Shown: piece after piece, positions 43,657 through 51,700 of the stretch
How positions within the stretch are numbered: the stretch's first letter is position 1
Layout: each line of letters begins with the position of its first letter
Assembly (NCBI GenBank): GCA_020633195.1
Contig: JACKEC010000015.1
Coordinates: 496,001 to 560,000, forward strand
Length of the DNA: 64,000 nt
DNA from: Sandaracinaceae bacterium
GTDB lineage: Bacteria; Myxococcota_A; Polyangia; Polyangiales; Sandaracinaceae
Direction of reading: 5' to 3'
Made by a program: the position numbers and the translations under genes
Notes under the pieces: generated by a model
Databases searched by the model: none
Seen by the model: the letters and a program-made list of their open reading frames with translations, nothing else
Told to the model about the DNA's origin: nothing

Positions 43657-43989
43657 ATGCGCAGCCTTCGCATCCACCACGTCCGCCTCGACCCCGACGA
43701 GGTGCACCTCGGCGCGACCACCGAGGAGCGCTGGGCGTGGGAGCTCGAGGACGGCGCGGCGTCGGCGGTGAACGCGACCGATCTGGTGTGGGTCACGATC
43801 ACGCGTCCTCCGCCGGGGCGCGCGAGCGCCGAGACGATCGGCCTCTTCCCGGGTCGCGGCTCGCCCGAGCGCGAGGCCGCGCTGGCGGCGATCCCCGCGC
43901 TGCTCGAGGCCGCGTGGCGCGTGCTCGACGGAGGCTGGGACGCCGGCCGCGCCCACGACGAGCTCTACGGTCTCGTGCTCGAGCCGTAG
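43657..43989 (+). CDS. Small soluble protein of unknown function
   Basis: 110 residues, ATG at 43657. A mixed alpha/beta chain beginning RSLRIHHVRLDPDEVHLG and ending in a helix (AWRVLDGGWDAGRAHDELYG). No signal or membrane segment. Codon bias matches neighbouring genes (GC-rich third positions). It ends inside a perfect 16-base palindrome shared with the convergent small gene. Family not recognised. Confidence 0.65.
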   Translation: MRSLRIHHVRLDPDEVHLGATTEERWAWELEDGAASAVNATDLVWVTITRPPPGRASAETIGLFPGRGSPEREAALAAIPALLEAAWRVLDGGWDAGRAHDELYGLVLEP

Positions 43990-43998
43990 CGCTACGGC
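43983..43998. terminator. Perfect palindrome holding two convergent stop codons
   Basis: GCCGTAGC at 43983-43990 is followed directly by its complement GCTACGGC at 43991-43998, with no loop. The TAG stop of the plus-strand gene (43987-43989) and the TAG stop of the minus-strand gene (CTA at 43992-43994) both lie in it. Role as a shared terminator or merely as constrained ends is inferred. Confidence 0.4.
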
Positions 43999-44135
43999 GC
44001 GGCGTCGATGGCCGCGTCGGGTCGCGGCGCTGCCGTCGCCGATCCCTGGTTCGGTCGCGTCGCGAGCACGACGAGGAGCGCCACGCCCAGCGCGACGAGC
44101 AGCGCTCCGAAGATGCGCGTGGTGGTCTCGGACAT
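43992..44135 (-). CDS. Small single-pass membrane protein
   Basis: 47 residues, ATG at 44135. After a short polar start (MSETTTR) one hydrophobic helix of about 20 residues follows (IFGALLVALGVALLVVLATR), then a Pro/Ala/Asp tail. A longer frame continuing upstream would cover the REP-like hairpin and is not coding in style, so the short form is preferred. Such small membrane proteins often regulate partners; none is evident. Confidence 0.55.
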   Translation of the reverse strand: MSETTTRIFGALLVALGVALLVVLATRPNQGSATAAPRPDAAIDAAP

Positions 44136-44230
44136 CGGCGGGCCCTGGTGCAGCGCGCGTGCCACGGCCGACGCTGGAACCCGGGCGCTCGAAGTGGCGC
44201 GGAAGTGTCCGAACCTCCGACGCGCCGTCC

Positions 44231-44262
44231 GAGAATCCAGACAGGGGAGAATCCAGACAGGG
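44231..44262. repeat. Tandem duplication of a 16-base unit
   Basis: The unit GAGAATCCAGACAGGG occurs at 44231-44246 and again at 44247-44262. It abuts the REP-like hairpin and its last bases overlap the left arm, so the two may have formed together. Confidence 0.6.
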
Positions 44263-44313
44263 GGACGGATCGAACTTTTCGAACTTTCGGGAGCGAAAGT
44301 TCGATCCGTCCCC
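44261..44313. repeat. REP-like long hairpin, GGGGAC...GTCCCC type (copy 2)
   Basis: Eighteen-base perfect inverted arms (44261-44278 and 44296-44313) surround 17 bases. An alternative inner hairpin uses CGAACTTTCG at 44280-44289 with CGAAAGTTCG at 44294-44303 and a four-base loop, so two folded states are possible. The ends match copy 1 at 10475-10539 (GGGGACG-ATC / GATC-CGTCCCC). It sits 20 bp past the flavoprotein stop codon and could also serve as its terminator. Confidence 0.65.
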
Positions 44314-44333
44314 TTACTCAGCGCCGCGCTCAC

Positions 44334-46067
44334 TCAGCGCCGGGCGACCTGCCAGAGCTCGCGGAGCGTGGGGCCGCCGTCGGCGGCGTTCTTGCCGATG
44401 CTGCGCTCCATGTCGCGGATGGCCTTGCCGAGGAGCTTGCGGCGATCGCGCGGGGTCGCCTCGTCGGCGTCGAAGCGCGTCTCGGGCAGCGACCAGTCGA
44501 CGCCGATCGCGCGGACGTACTCGGCCGCACGCTCGGGGCCCGCGCGGCGCAGGCCGCGGAGCATCAGCTCGACGACGAGCTCCTCGCCCCAGGCGACCGT
44601 CGACTCCATCGCGGCATAGGTCTCGTCCGCGCTGCGATCCATCTTCAGCGCGAGGTGGAGGTCGCTCAGGGTCGTCGCGATCGCCGGGAGCCCGACGAAG
44701 GGGAGCGTCGGGTCGCTTGGCGCCAGCTCGGCCCACGCCTGCAAGGTACGTTGCGCCCGCTCGTTGAGCTCCGTGAAGCGGTGGAGCATGGCGTGGAAGC
44801 GCTCGTGCTCCTTCGCGGGCAGCGTCCAGGTGCCGGCGAAGAAGTAGGGGCACATGAAGGCCCAGTAATAGAAGAAGTCCCAGTGGAGCTTGGCCCCGAG
44901 GACCTCGGGCGCGCCGAAGACGCGGGAGCCGAGCACCATCGTGCGCGCGAGCAGCGTGGCCCAGTCGCGGTAGAACGCGTCGAGGGCGTCCACCCGTTCG
45001 GGATCGAGCGCCCCACCGAGATCGTCGGCGACGAGCTCCGTCGTGAAGCAGTTCGCGAGCGCGATCAGATCCGTGCCCGGCGAGTACATCGGATCGATGA
45101 AGAGGCCGGACTCGCCGACGAGCGCCCAGCGATCCTTCGAGAGGACCCGCGTCGCGTCATAGCGGTAGTCCTTCATCGCGACGAAGTCCTCGAGCTCGAC
45201 GCCCTCGAGCCGCGCCGCGAGCGCAGGCTCGTGCTCGCGAAGCCAGGCCCGGATCGACGCCTCGGTCGAGTAGTCGGTGAAGGCGTGGTCCGCGTTCTCG
45301 GCGACGAGCCCGATGCTCGTGTGACCGGTCTTGAGCGCGATCATCCAGATCCAGTAGCCGGTGCCGCAGAGGTGCACCGTGGACAGCCACCGGTTCTTGT
45401 CGATGTCCCGGTCGTGCCAGCCGGCCTCCCCCTCGGGGACCATCTGGTCGATCTTCACGCGCTCGCCGACGCGGAACCACGCGGAGCTCGCCTGCCGCGG
45501 GATGTCGCGGTGCAGGCCGAGCTTCTTCGCGAGGAGCCTCCGCCGACCGGTCGCGTCGATCACCCAGCGCGCCTCGAGCTTCTCCGGCGGCGCGTCGCTC
45601 CGGGTCTGGACGACCTCGACGACGTGCGGCTCCCCGAGCGTCACGTCCCGGACGCCCCAGCCCTCGCGCAGCTCGATGCCCTCCTCCTCGCAGCGCGCGC
45701 GCAGGTCGTTCTCGAGGCGGCCGCGGTCGAGCTGGTAGGCGGGGACGGTCGGCGACTCGCGCGGCCCCATCTCGCTCCGCTCGGCGATCGGCGAAGACGG
45801 ATGGCCCGCGAAGAACCGCAGCCCGTTCTTGATGAAGTGCTCGCTCCGTAGGTAGTCGTGGAAGCCGAGGATCTTGCCGAGGTAGCGGCCGCCGATCTCC
45901 ACCGTCGACTCGCCCACCTTGTGGCAAGCCTCCGGCAAGGGGCGGCGGACGCGCTCGATGACGACGACCGACGCCGACGGACAGCGCCGCCGGACTTGCA
46001 GGGCGAGGGTCAGGCCGGCGAGGCCCCCCCCGCAGATGACCACGTCGTGGGGCATAGGAGCCCGCAT
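44334..46067 (-). CDS. FAD-dependent oxidoreductase, halogenase-like
   Basis: 577 residues, ATG at 46067 (ATG 46055 also fits). The FAD dinucleotide motif is VVICGGGLAGLTLALQVR. CHKVGEST fits the KxGES segment that holds the catalytic Lys in tryptophan-type halogenases. RWVIDATGRRRLLAKKLGL and WALVGESGLFIDPMYSPG are the second and third FAD-contact motifs. The halogenase signature WxWxIP is represented by YWIWMIAL, keeping both Trp residues but losing the Pro. A C-terminal helical lid of about 200 residues follows. It belongs to the broad halogenase/monooxygenase superfamily; whether it halogenates, hydroxylates or reduces a lipid or polyketide is open. Stand-alone. Confidence 0.85.
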   Translation of the reverse strand: MRAPMPHDVVICGGGLAGLTLALQVRRRCPSASVVVIERVRRPLPEACHKVGESTVEIGGRYLGKILGFHDYLRSEHFIKNGLRFFAGHPSSPIAERSEMGPRESPTVPAYQLDRGRLENDLRARCEEEGIELREGWGVRDVTLGEPHVVEVVQTRSDAPPEKLEARWVIDATGRRRLLAKKLGLHRDIPRQASSAWFRVGERVKIDQMVPEGEAGWHDRDIDKNRWLSTVHLCGTGYWIWMIALKTGHTSIGLVAENADHAFTDYSTEASIRAWLREHEPALAARLEGVELEDFVAMKDYRYDATRVLSKDRWALVGESGLFIDPMYSPGTDLIALANCFTTELVADDLGGALDPERVDALDAFYRDWATLLARTMVLGSRVFGAPEVLGAKLHWDFFYYWAFMCPYFFAGTWTLPAKEHERFHAMLHRFTELNERAQRTLQAWAELAPSDPTLPFVGLPAIATTLSDLHLALKMDRSADETYAAMESTVAWGEELVVELMLRGLRRAGPERAAEYVRAIGVDWSLPETRFDADEATPRDRRKLLGKAIRDMERSIGKNAADGGPTLRELWQVARR

Positions 46068-46118
46068 GGTAGCGCGCGCCCGCGGCCAGTCACGGGGAGT
46101 CGGCGACCCGGCCGCGGG

Positions 46119-46904
46119 TCACCTCAGCGAGGTGCACGCGCGGCCGCCGTCGATGCTGTGGAGCGCCCCCGTGATCCAGCCCGCCTCGTCGCTCGAGAGG
46201 AACGCCGCGAGGGCCGCGACCTCCTCCGGCGTCCCCGGCCGGCCGATCGGGTGCGTGGACTCCGACCGCTCGAGGAACGCCGCGTAGCGGTCCTCCGTCA
46301 TCCCCGTCGCCTTGTGGAGGTTCGTCACGACGACGCCGGGGTTGATCGCGTTCACGCGCACCTTGTGCGGCGCGAGCTCGAGCGCGGCGACCTGCGTGAG
46401 CATGTCGACCCCGGCCTTGCTCACGCAGTACCCGAGCAGGCCGGGGTAGGGGCGCAGCCCCGCCACGCTCGAGACGTTGAGGATCGACGCGTCCCGGCCC
46501 GCCTTCGCGCTGTCGACGAGGAGCGGCGTCGCGTGCCGAGCCACGTCGTAGACCCCGAAGAGGTTCGTCTCGAGCATCCGCCGGAGCTCCGCCGGGTCGC
46601 TCTCCATCAGGCCGTCGAAGCCGATGACCCCGGCGTTGTTCACCACCACGTCGAGCCCGCCGAGCGCCTCGCGAGCGCCGCTCACCGCGCGCTCGCCGCC
46701 GCTCGGGTCGGCGTGATCCGCGACCACCGCGTGCGCCTCGCCGCCCGCCTCGCGCACCTCCGTCGCGGTGGCCTCGAGCGCGTCCGCGCGCCGGCCCGTG
46801 ATCACCACCCGCGCGCCTTCGCTCGCGAACCGGAGCGCCATCGCGCGGCCGAGCCCGCTCGAGCCCCCGGTGATCAGCGCGCGCTTCCCTTCGAGTCGTC
46901 TCAT
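46119..46904 (-). CDS. Short-chain dehydrogenase/reductase
   Basis: 261 residues from ATG 46904; an earlier ATG (46934) adds ten non-family residues. Classical SDR motifs are complete: cofactor loop ALITGGSSGLGRAMA, NNAG (VVNNAGVIGF), catalytic Ser in LNVSSVAG, Tyr-Lys in YCVSKAGVD, and INPGVVVTNLH. The Arg after the second strand (VVITGRRADAL) suggests NADP(H). It ends in IDGGRACTSLR, typical of the family. It oxidises or reduces a small alcohol or ketone in the cytosol; substrate unknown. It may share a transcript with the flavoprotein 51 bp downstream. Confidence 0.92.
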   Translation of the reverse strand: MRRLEGKRALITGGSSGLGRAMALRFASEGARVVITGRRADALEATATEVREAGGEAHAVVADHADPSGGERAVSGAREALGGLDVVVNNAGVIGFDGLMESDPAELRRMLETNLFGVYDVARHATPLLVDSAKAGRDASILNVSSVAGLRPYPGLLGYCVSKAGVDMLTQVAALELAPHKVRVNAINPGVVVTNLHKATGMTEDRYAAFLERSESTHPIGRPGTPEEVAALAAFLSSDEAGWITGALHSIDGGRACTSLR

Positions 46905-46962
46905 GCGCGCGAGCTTACCCCGCGCGCCAGCCACCGACCGTCGACGATGCGCTCGGGCGTCG

Positions 46963-47874
46963 TCAGCGGAGCTTGCCTTCGATCATCGGCCGCTTGGCGA
47001 CGAGCGCCTCGATCAGCAGGTCACGGGCGGCGCGGACCCGCGCCATCGTGCGGAGGTCCGCGTGGGTCAGCACCCAGAGCGGGGCGTTCAGCTCGGGGGT
47101 CTTGCGCACCCTCCGCCAACCGCGAGCGATCCCGAGCGGGCAGGGGATGGGCGCGACCCCCGCGTGCGCGTCGATCGCTTCGCGAAGCGCCCAGGCCGTG
47201 TCGACGCGCATCGTCACCCGGGCGTTCGGCACCTCGGTGTCGAGCCAGCGGGCGAAGCCCACCGTCACCTCGCGCGCCCACCCGACCCAGTCGAGGCTGG
47301 CGAGGTCTCGCGTCGATCGTCCGCGCAGGTACGCCTCGGTCCCCCACACGCCGCAGCTCAACGTCCCGATGCGTCGACCCACGAGATCCGGCGGCGGGTT
47401 CGGGGCGACGCGGATCGCGATGTCCGCCTCGCGCTGCCCCAGGTTCGCGAACCCCGTGCTGACCGCGACCGTCAGCTCGACGTCGGGCAGCGCGCGCGCG
47501 ACCGCGGCCAGGTCCTCGGAGAGCACGGGGAGGAGCGCGTCGGGCAGGGTCACGCGGACGGGCCCGGCGAGGCGGAGGTCCCGTCCTTCGACCCGGCGCT
47601 CGAGCGCGACCACGATCGTCTCGAGCTCCCGCGCGCTGTCGAAGACGTCCTGCCCCGCGGCGGTCAACGCCCAGCCCGTGGGCAGCCGCTCGAAGAGCTG
47701 CACCCCGGTGGCGCCCTCGAGCGCGTCGACGCGCCGCAGGATCGTGGAGTGGCTGACCCCGAGCGAGCGCGCCGCCCGGCGGATCGATCCCTCGCGAGCG
47801 ATGGCCAGCGCGACCCGCAGGTCGTCCCAGGAGCCGATGGAGAGGTGGTCCGAAATCGGACCAGCATTGCGCAT
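46963..47874 (-). CDS. LysR-family transcriptional regulator
   Basis: 303 residues, ATG at 47874. The winged helix is clear: DDLRVALAIAREGSIRRAAR, SLGVSHSTILRRVDALEGAT, GVQLFERLPTGWALTAAGQD. The effector domain covers about 95-300 (GPVRVTLPDALLPVLSEDLA). It is divergent from the cupin gene with 74 bp between starts, the usual LysR arrangement with its target. A palindrome in its own first codons suggests autoregulation. Effector unknown. Confidence 0.93.
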   Translation of the reverse strand: MRNAGPISDHLSIGSWDDLRVALAIAREGSIRRAARSLGVSHSTILRRVDALEGATGVQLFERLPTGWALTAAGQDVFDSARELETIVVALERRVEGRDLRLAGPVRVTLPDALLPVLSEDLAAVARALPDVELTVAVSTGFANLGQREADIAIRVAPNPPPDLVGRRIGTLSCGVWGTEAYLRGRSTRDLASLDWVGWAREVTVGFARWLDTEVPNARVTMRVDTAWALREAIDAHAGVAPIPCPLGIARGWRRVRKTPELNAPLWVLTHADLRTMARVRAARDLLIEALVAKRPMIEGKLR

Positions 47875-47906
47875 TTTCGGAGACTACCGGTCCGAATACG
47901 GTCCGG
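47847..47906. promoter_or_regulatory. Candidate LysR operators between divergent LysR and cupin genes
   Basis: GGTCCGAAATCGGACC at 47847-47862 is a palindrome with seven-base arms and an AA centre, inside the first codons of lysR. A related site CCGGTCCGAATACGGTCCGG at 47887-47906 is a near-palindrome with one central mismatch and shares GGTCCGA. Two sites sharing a core, about 41 bp centre to centre, in a divergent LysR promoter fit recognition and activation sites. Inferred only. Confidence 0.45.
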
Positions 47907-47948
47907 CTAGCTTTCTTCTCGTAGGCCCGAGCGAAGAGGAGACCCACG

Positions 47949-48461
47949 ATGAACGAAGCGCTGACCCAGGCCCCCGCCATCTCCACCCCGAACGCGACGC
48001 CCGCCATCGTGCTGCGCCCTGGTGAGGGCGAGGCGGTGTGGTTCCTCGACCACTTCATCACCGTGAAGGCCGACGCGGCGAAGGGCGCGCCCTTCTCGCT
48101 CTCCGAGATCGCGTTCCCCGCCGGCGCCCACACCCCGTTCCATCGCCACCAAGGCGAGTCCGAGTCCTTCTACGTGCTCGAGGGTGAGGTGACCTTCGTC
48201 CTCGAAGACGGCCGCAAGCACACCGGCGGGGCGGGGACGTTCCTCCACGTCCCCGCGGGCGTCGCGCACGGCTTCCAGACCGACTCCTTCACGCGGATGA
48301 TCGTCATCACCGGCCAGGTGGGCTTCCTCGACCTCGCGCGCGACGCGGGCGGCCCCGCGGAGCGCCGCGAGATCCCGCCCCCCGCCGCCCCCGACCTCGC
48401 GAAGCTCGACGCGGCGGCCGCCCGCCACGGCATCGACCTGCTCGGCCCGCTGCCGGAGTGA
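47949..48461 (+). CDS. Cupin-domain protein, quercetin-dioxygenase-like
   Basis: 170 residues, ATG at 47949 with AGAGGAGA nine bases upstream. One cupin barrel: motif 1 TPFHRHQGESESFYVLEG supplies two His and a Glu for metal, and motif 2 FLHVPAGVAHGFQTD supplies the third His. The C-terminal tail (about 130-170) is Pro/Ala-rich and helical, as in related quercetin dioxygenase-like proteins. It may bind iron or another metal and oxidise or bind a small aromatic. Controlled, presumably, by the divergent LysR gene. Confidence 0.9.
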   Translation: MNEALTQAPAISTPNATPAIVLRPGEGEAVWFLDHFITVKADAAKGAPFSLSEIAFPAGAHTPFHRHQGESESFYVLEGEVTFVLEDGRKHTGGAGTFLHVPAGVAHGFQTDSFTRMIVITGQVGFLDLARDAGGPAERREIPPPAAPDLAKLDAAAARHGIDLLGPLPE

Positions 48462-48467
48462 GCCGCG

Positions 48468-48722
48468 CTACCCCGCGGTGAGGTCGAGCTCGAGACGGAC
48501 CTCCTCGAGGTCGAGCTCGGGCAGCAACGGGAAGACGCGGCGCGCTCCGTGGGGTCGGGCGCCCATGCGCGCGTAGAACCGCTGCGCCCTCTCGTTCGCG
48601 GACAGGACCCAGATCGCGAGCCGCGCGGCGCCCGCCTCGGCGCAGGCCGCCTCGGCGCGGCGGAATAGCTGCGCGCCCACGCTCCGACCCCAGGCGTCGC
48701 GGGCCCCCGGACGGACGCCCAA
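48468..48722 (-). pseudogene. C-terminal remnant of a GNAT acetyltransferase
   Basis: Only the second half of a GNAT fold is visible: LGVRPGARDAWGRSVGAQLF (acetyl-CoA loop region), ARLAIWVLSANERAQRFYAR, and MGARPHGARRVF. The first half is absent, and the only available starts are a TTG at 48722 or later codons, so about 84 residues remain. The canonical RGxGxG loop is altered to DAWGRSVG. A large gene on the opposite strand begins 61 bp upstream, leaving no room for the lost half. Truncation by rearrangement is likely, though a mini-protein cannot be excluded. Confidence 0.6.
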
Positions 48723-48782
48723 GGTCGACGTGGGCGAGCGGGTCGGTCGGGCGTGGTGGTACGTTCTGCCGCGGGGGAGACG

Positions 48783-51700
48783 ATGACGCGGACCCTTTCG
48801 AGCTCCATCCTCGCCGCCGCGCTCCTCGCGGCCTGCGGGCCGGACGCCCAACTCGACCGAACCCTCGCGACCGTGGAGCGCGTCCGGGGCGAGGCCACGC
48901 TCGAGGAGTCGACCGTCGAGCGGGTGGGGCGCGTGGCGCCGAGCCAGGCGTTGACGATCGGGGATGGCGGCCTCACGCGGCTGTCCCTCGACTCGGGTCC
49001 GTGGGGGCTCCTCGACGCCGCGGCGCGCGTCACCATCGTGGACGAGGCGACGATCGCGCTCGAGGCGGGGCGCATGTACGCGGAGGCCGGCGAGGGCGAG
49101 GAGCTCTTCGTCACCGCGGGCGAGCGCAGCATCCGGGTCAGCGACGCGTCCGTCTCGGCCACCCTCGAGGGCGACCTCGCGGTGTACGTGGTCCGCGGCG
49201 AGGTCAGCTGGACGGCTGGCGAGGCGCGCGGGATCGCGCGCGCCGGCGAGCAGCTGACCCTCGGCTCCGAGCCCGCGACGACGCCGGTGACGCTCTGGCG
49301 CGACTGGACGGGCGGCCTCGCGCGACCGGGGCCGTCCGACGCGCGCGGGCCCGAGGGCGTCGGCGTGCTCGAGGCGCGCGTCCCCGACGAGATCGGCCAG
49401 GCGCGCTGGCCGCTCGTGATCCGGCGGCTCGACGTGCAGGTCCGCATCGTCGGCGACCTCGCCGTCACCGAGGTCGAGCAGGTGTTCTTCAACCCCGCGT
49501 CCGAGATGGTCGAGGGCCTCTACCGCATCCGCGTCCCCGAGGAGGCGGTGCTCCAGCGCTTCGCCGTCGATCGCGACGGCCACATGGTCGACGGCTACGT
49601 CCGCGAGAAGGCGCAGGCGCAGGCGGCCTACCAGGCGCAGGTGTACCGGGGCTCGCAGCTCGACCCGGCGCTGCTCGAGTGGGTCGCGCCCGGCCGCTAC
49701 CGCGCGCGCATCTACCCGATCCGCCCGGGCGAGACGCGGCGCATCGTCGTGCGCTACGCGGAGTGGCTCGCGCCGATCGCCGAGGGGGGGCCGCGGCTCT
49801 ACCGCTACCCGATGGGCGGCGGCCGCGACGCGCCGCGGGTGCAGGAGCTCTCCGTCGCCGTCGACGTCGAGGAGGCCGAGGTCGAGCGCCTGCGCGCGGG
49901 CATGGGCGCGGCCGTCGAGGGTGGGCGCGTGCGCCTGCGCCGCAGCGACTTCGCGCCGCGCTCCGACTTCTGGCTCGAGCTGTACGGATCCCCGCAAGGG
50001 CAGCGCGCGTGGCGCGCCCCTCACGAGCCGCCGCCCCGCGCTCCGGACGCGCGCACCGTCGTCGGCGAGGCGGACGAGCGTGACTACTTCTATCTCCCGC
50101 TCCACCTCCCCGAGCGGCTCTTCGCGGACGCCCGCGCGACGGGCGTCGACCTCGTGATCGTGGCCGACGTCTCTGCGGGCACCGATCGATCGCACCTCGA
50201 GCTCGGCCGGAGCGTCGCCGAGGCGATCAGCGCGCACCTCGGCGCCAACGATCGCGTCGCGATCGTGACCTCCGACCTCACCATCCGCTCGCTCGGCGAC
50301 GGGCCGCTCGAGCTCGGCGACGCGAGCCCCGACCGGGTCGAGGCGCTGCTCGACGGCCTCGCCCGCGTGCCGGCCGGCGGCGCGACCGATCTGGGCGCGG
50401 CGATCGCGGCGGCGGCGGGCCTCCTCGATCCGGCGCGACCCGGCGCCGTGATCTACGTCGGCGACGGCGCCCCCACGGTGGGCGAGCTCGAGGCCGAGGG
50501 CTTGCTCGAGCGCATCGCGCGGCTGCCCGCGCCTCTGCGCCTCTACGCCGTCGGCGTGGGCGGCGACGCGAACCTCGACCTGCTCGAGTCCCTCACGCGC
50601 GGCGGCGGGCTCGCGCTCCGCGTCGAGGAGCGGTCGGCCGCCGCCGACGCGGCGCTGCGGCTCCTCGGTCACGTCACGCGCCCGGTGGCGCAGCGGGTGA
50701 CCGTCGCGCTCGGCGACGGCATCGAGAACGTCTACCCGCGCCGCCCCGTCGACGTGGTCGAGGGCGAGATCTTGAGTGTCAGCGGCCGCATCCGCGACGC
50801 GCTGCCCACGACGGTGCACGTCCACGGGACCATCTCGGGGACCGACTTCGACGAGGACATCCCCGTCGCCACGCTGCCCACCGAGCAGTCCACGGACCTG
50901 CGCCTGCGCTGGGCCGGCGAGCGCCTGCGCCAGCTCCTCCTCGAGGGCGCCGGCCGCGAGGAGGTGGCCGAGCTCGGCGTCCGCTACGGGCTGATCACGC
51001 CGTTCTCGAGCTACTACGTGCCGAGCGCCGCGGAGCTCAACGGCTACGGTCCGCTGGGGCTGCGCTGGATCGATCAGCCCGACCTGCTCCAGCAGGTCGA
51101 CCTCGAGCGCCGCGCGAGCCGGAGCGGGCTCGACGCCATCTTCGCCGTCGCGCTCGGCCCGCTCGCCATCGCGGGCTGCGCCGGCGGCGACGACGAGCCC
51201 GCCGCGGTGAGCAGCGCCATGCAGGAGGCGCAGGGCTGGGCCGGGGATCCCGCGCCCGAGGTCGCCGAAGAGGAGGCGATGCCGGTGGAGGCGCCCGTCG
51301 TCGTCGCCGAGCCGATGGCGCCGCCTCCGGCGCAGCCCGCGACGTCCACGCCGATGCCGACGAGCGGCTCCACCGCCACGGTCACGGGCGCTCCCGGGGG
51401 GAGCCCTCCCGCCGACGCCTTCGGCGGGGACGACGGCATCGTCGATCAGCTGCAGCGGCTCGGCTACGCGCCGGGCCCCGCGCGGCCCGCGACGCGGAGC
51501 CGCGAGGCCGGCGGCGAGGTCATGGATCCGTGGGCCGGCTCCGAGGACGTCCTCGCCGCCGCCGAGGGGGTCGGGGCGGGCGGCGGTGGCCAGGGCTACG
51601 GCCAAGCGGCGCAGCAGAACGAGCGGCGCGCGCGCGTGGTCGAGCGCAACGTCCGGCCCAACCTCGCGCTCCGGCTCGGGGGGCGCGCCGACCAGGCCGA

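Noticed and set aside
44231..44262. CRISPR array
   Set aside because: Only two directly adjacent 16-base units, without spacers; no cas genes nearby.
51177..51179. Separate lipoprotein gene starting inside the VIT/vWA frame at the IAGC segment
   Set aside because: No ribosome site or credible start just upstream, and the frame is continuous across it.
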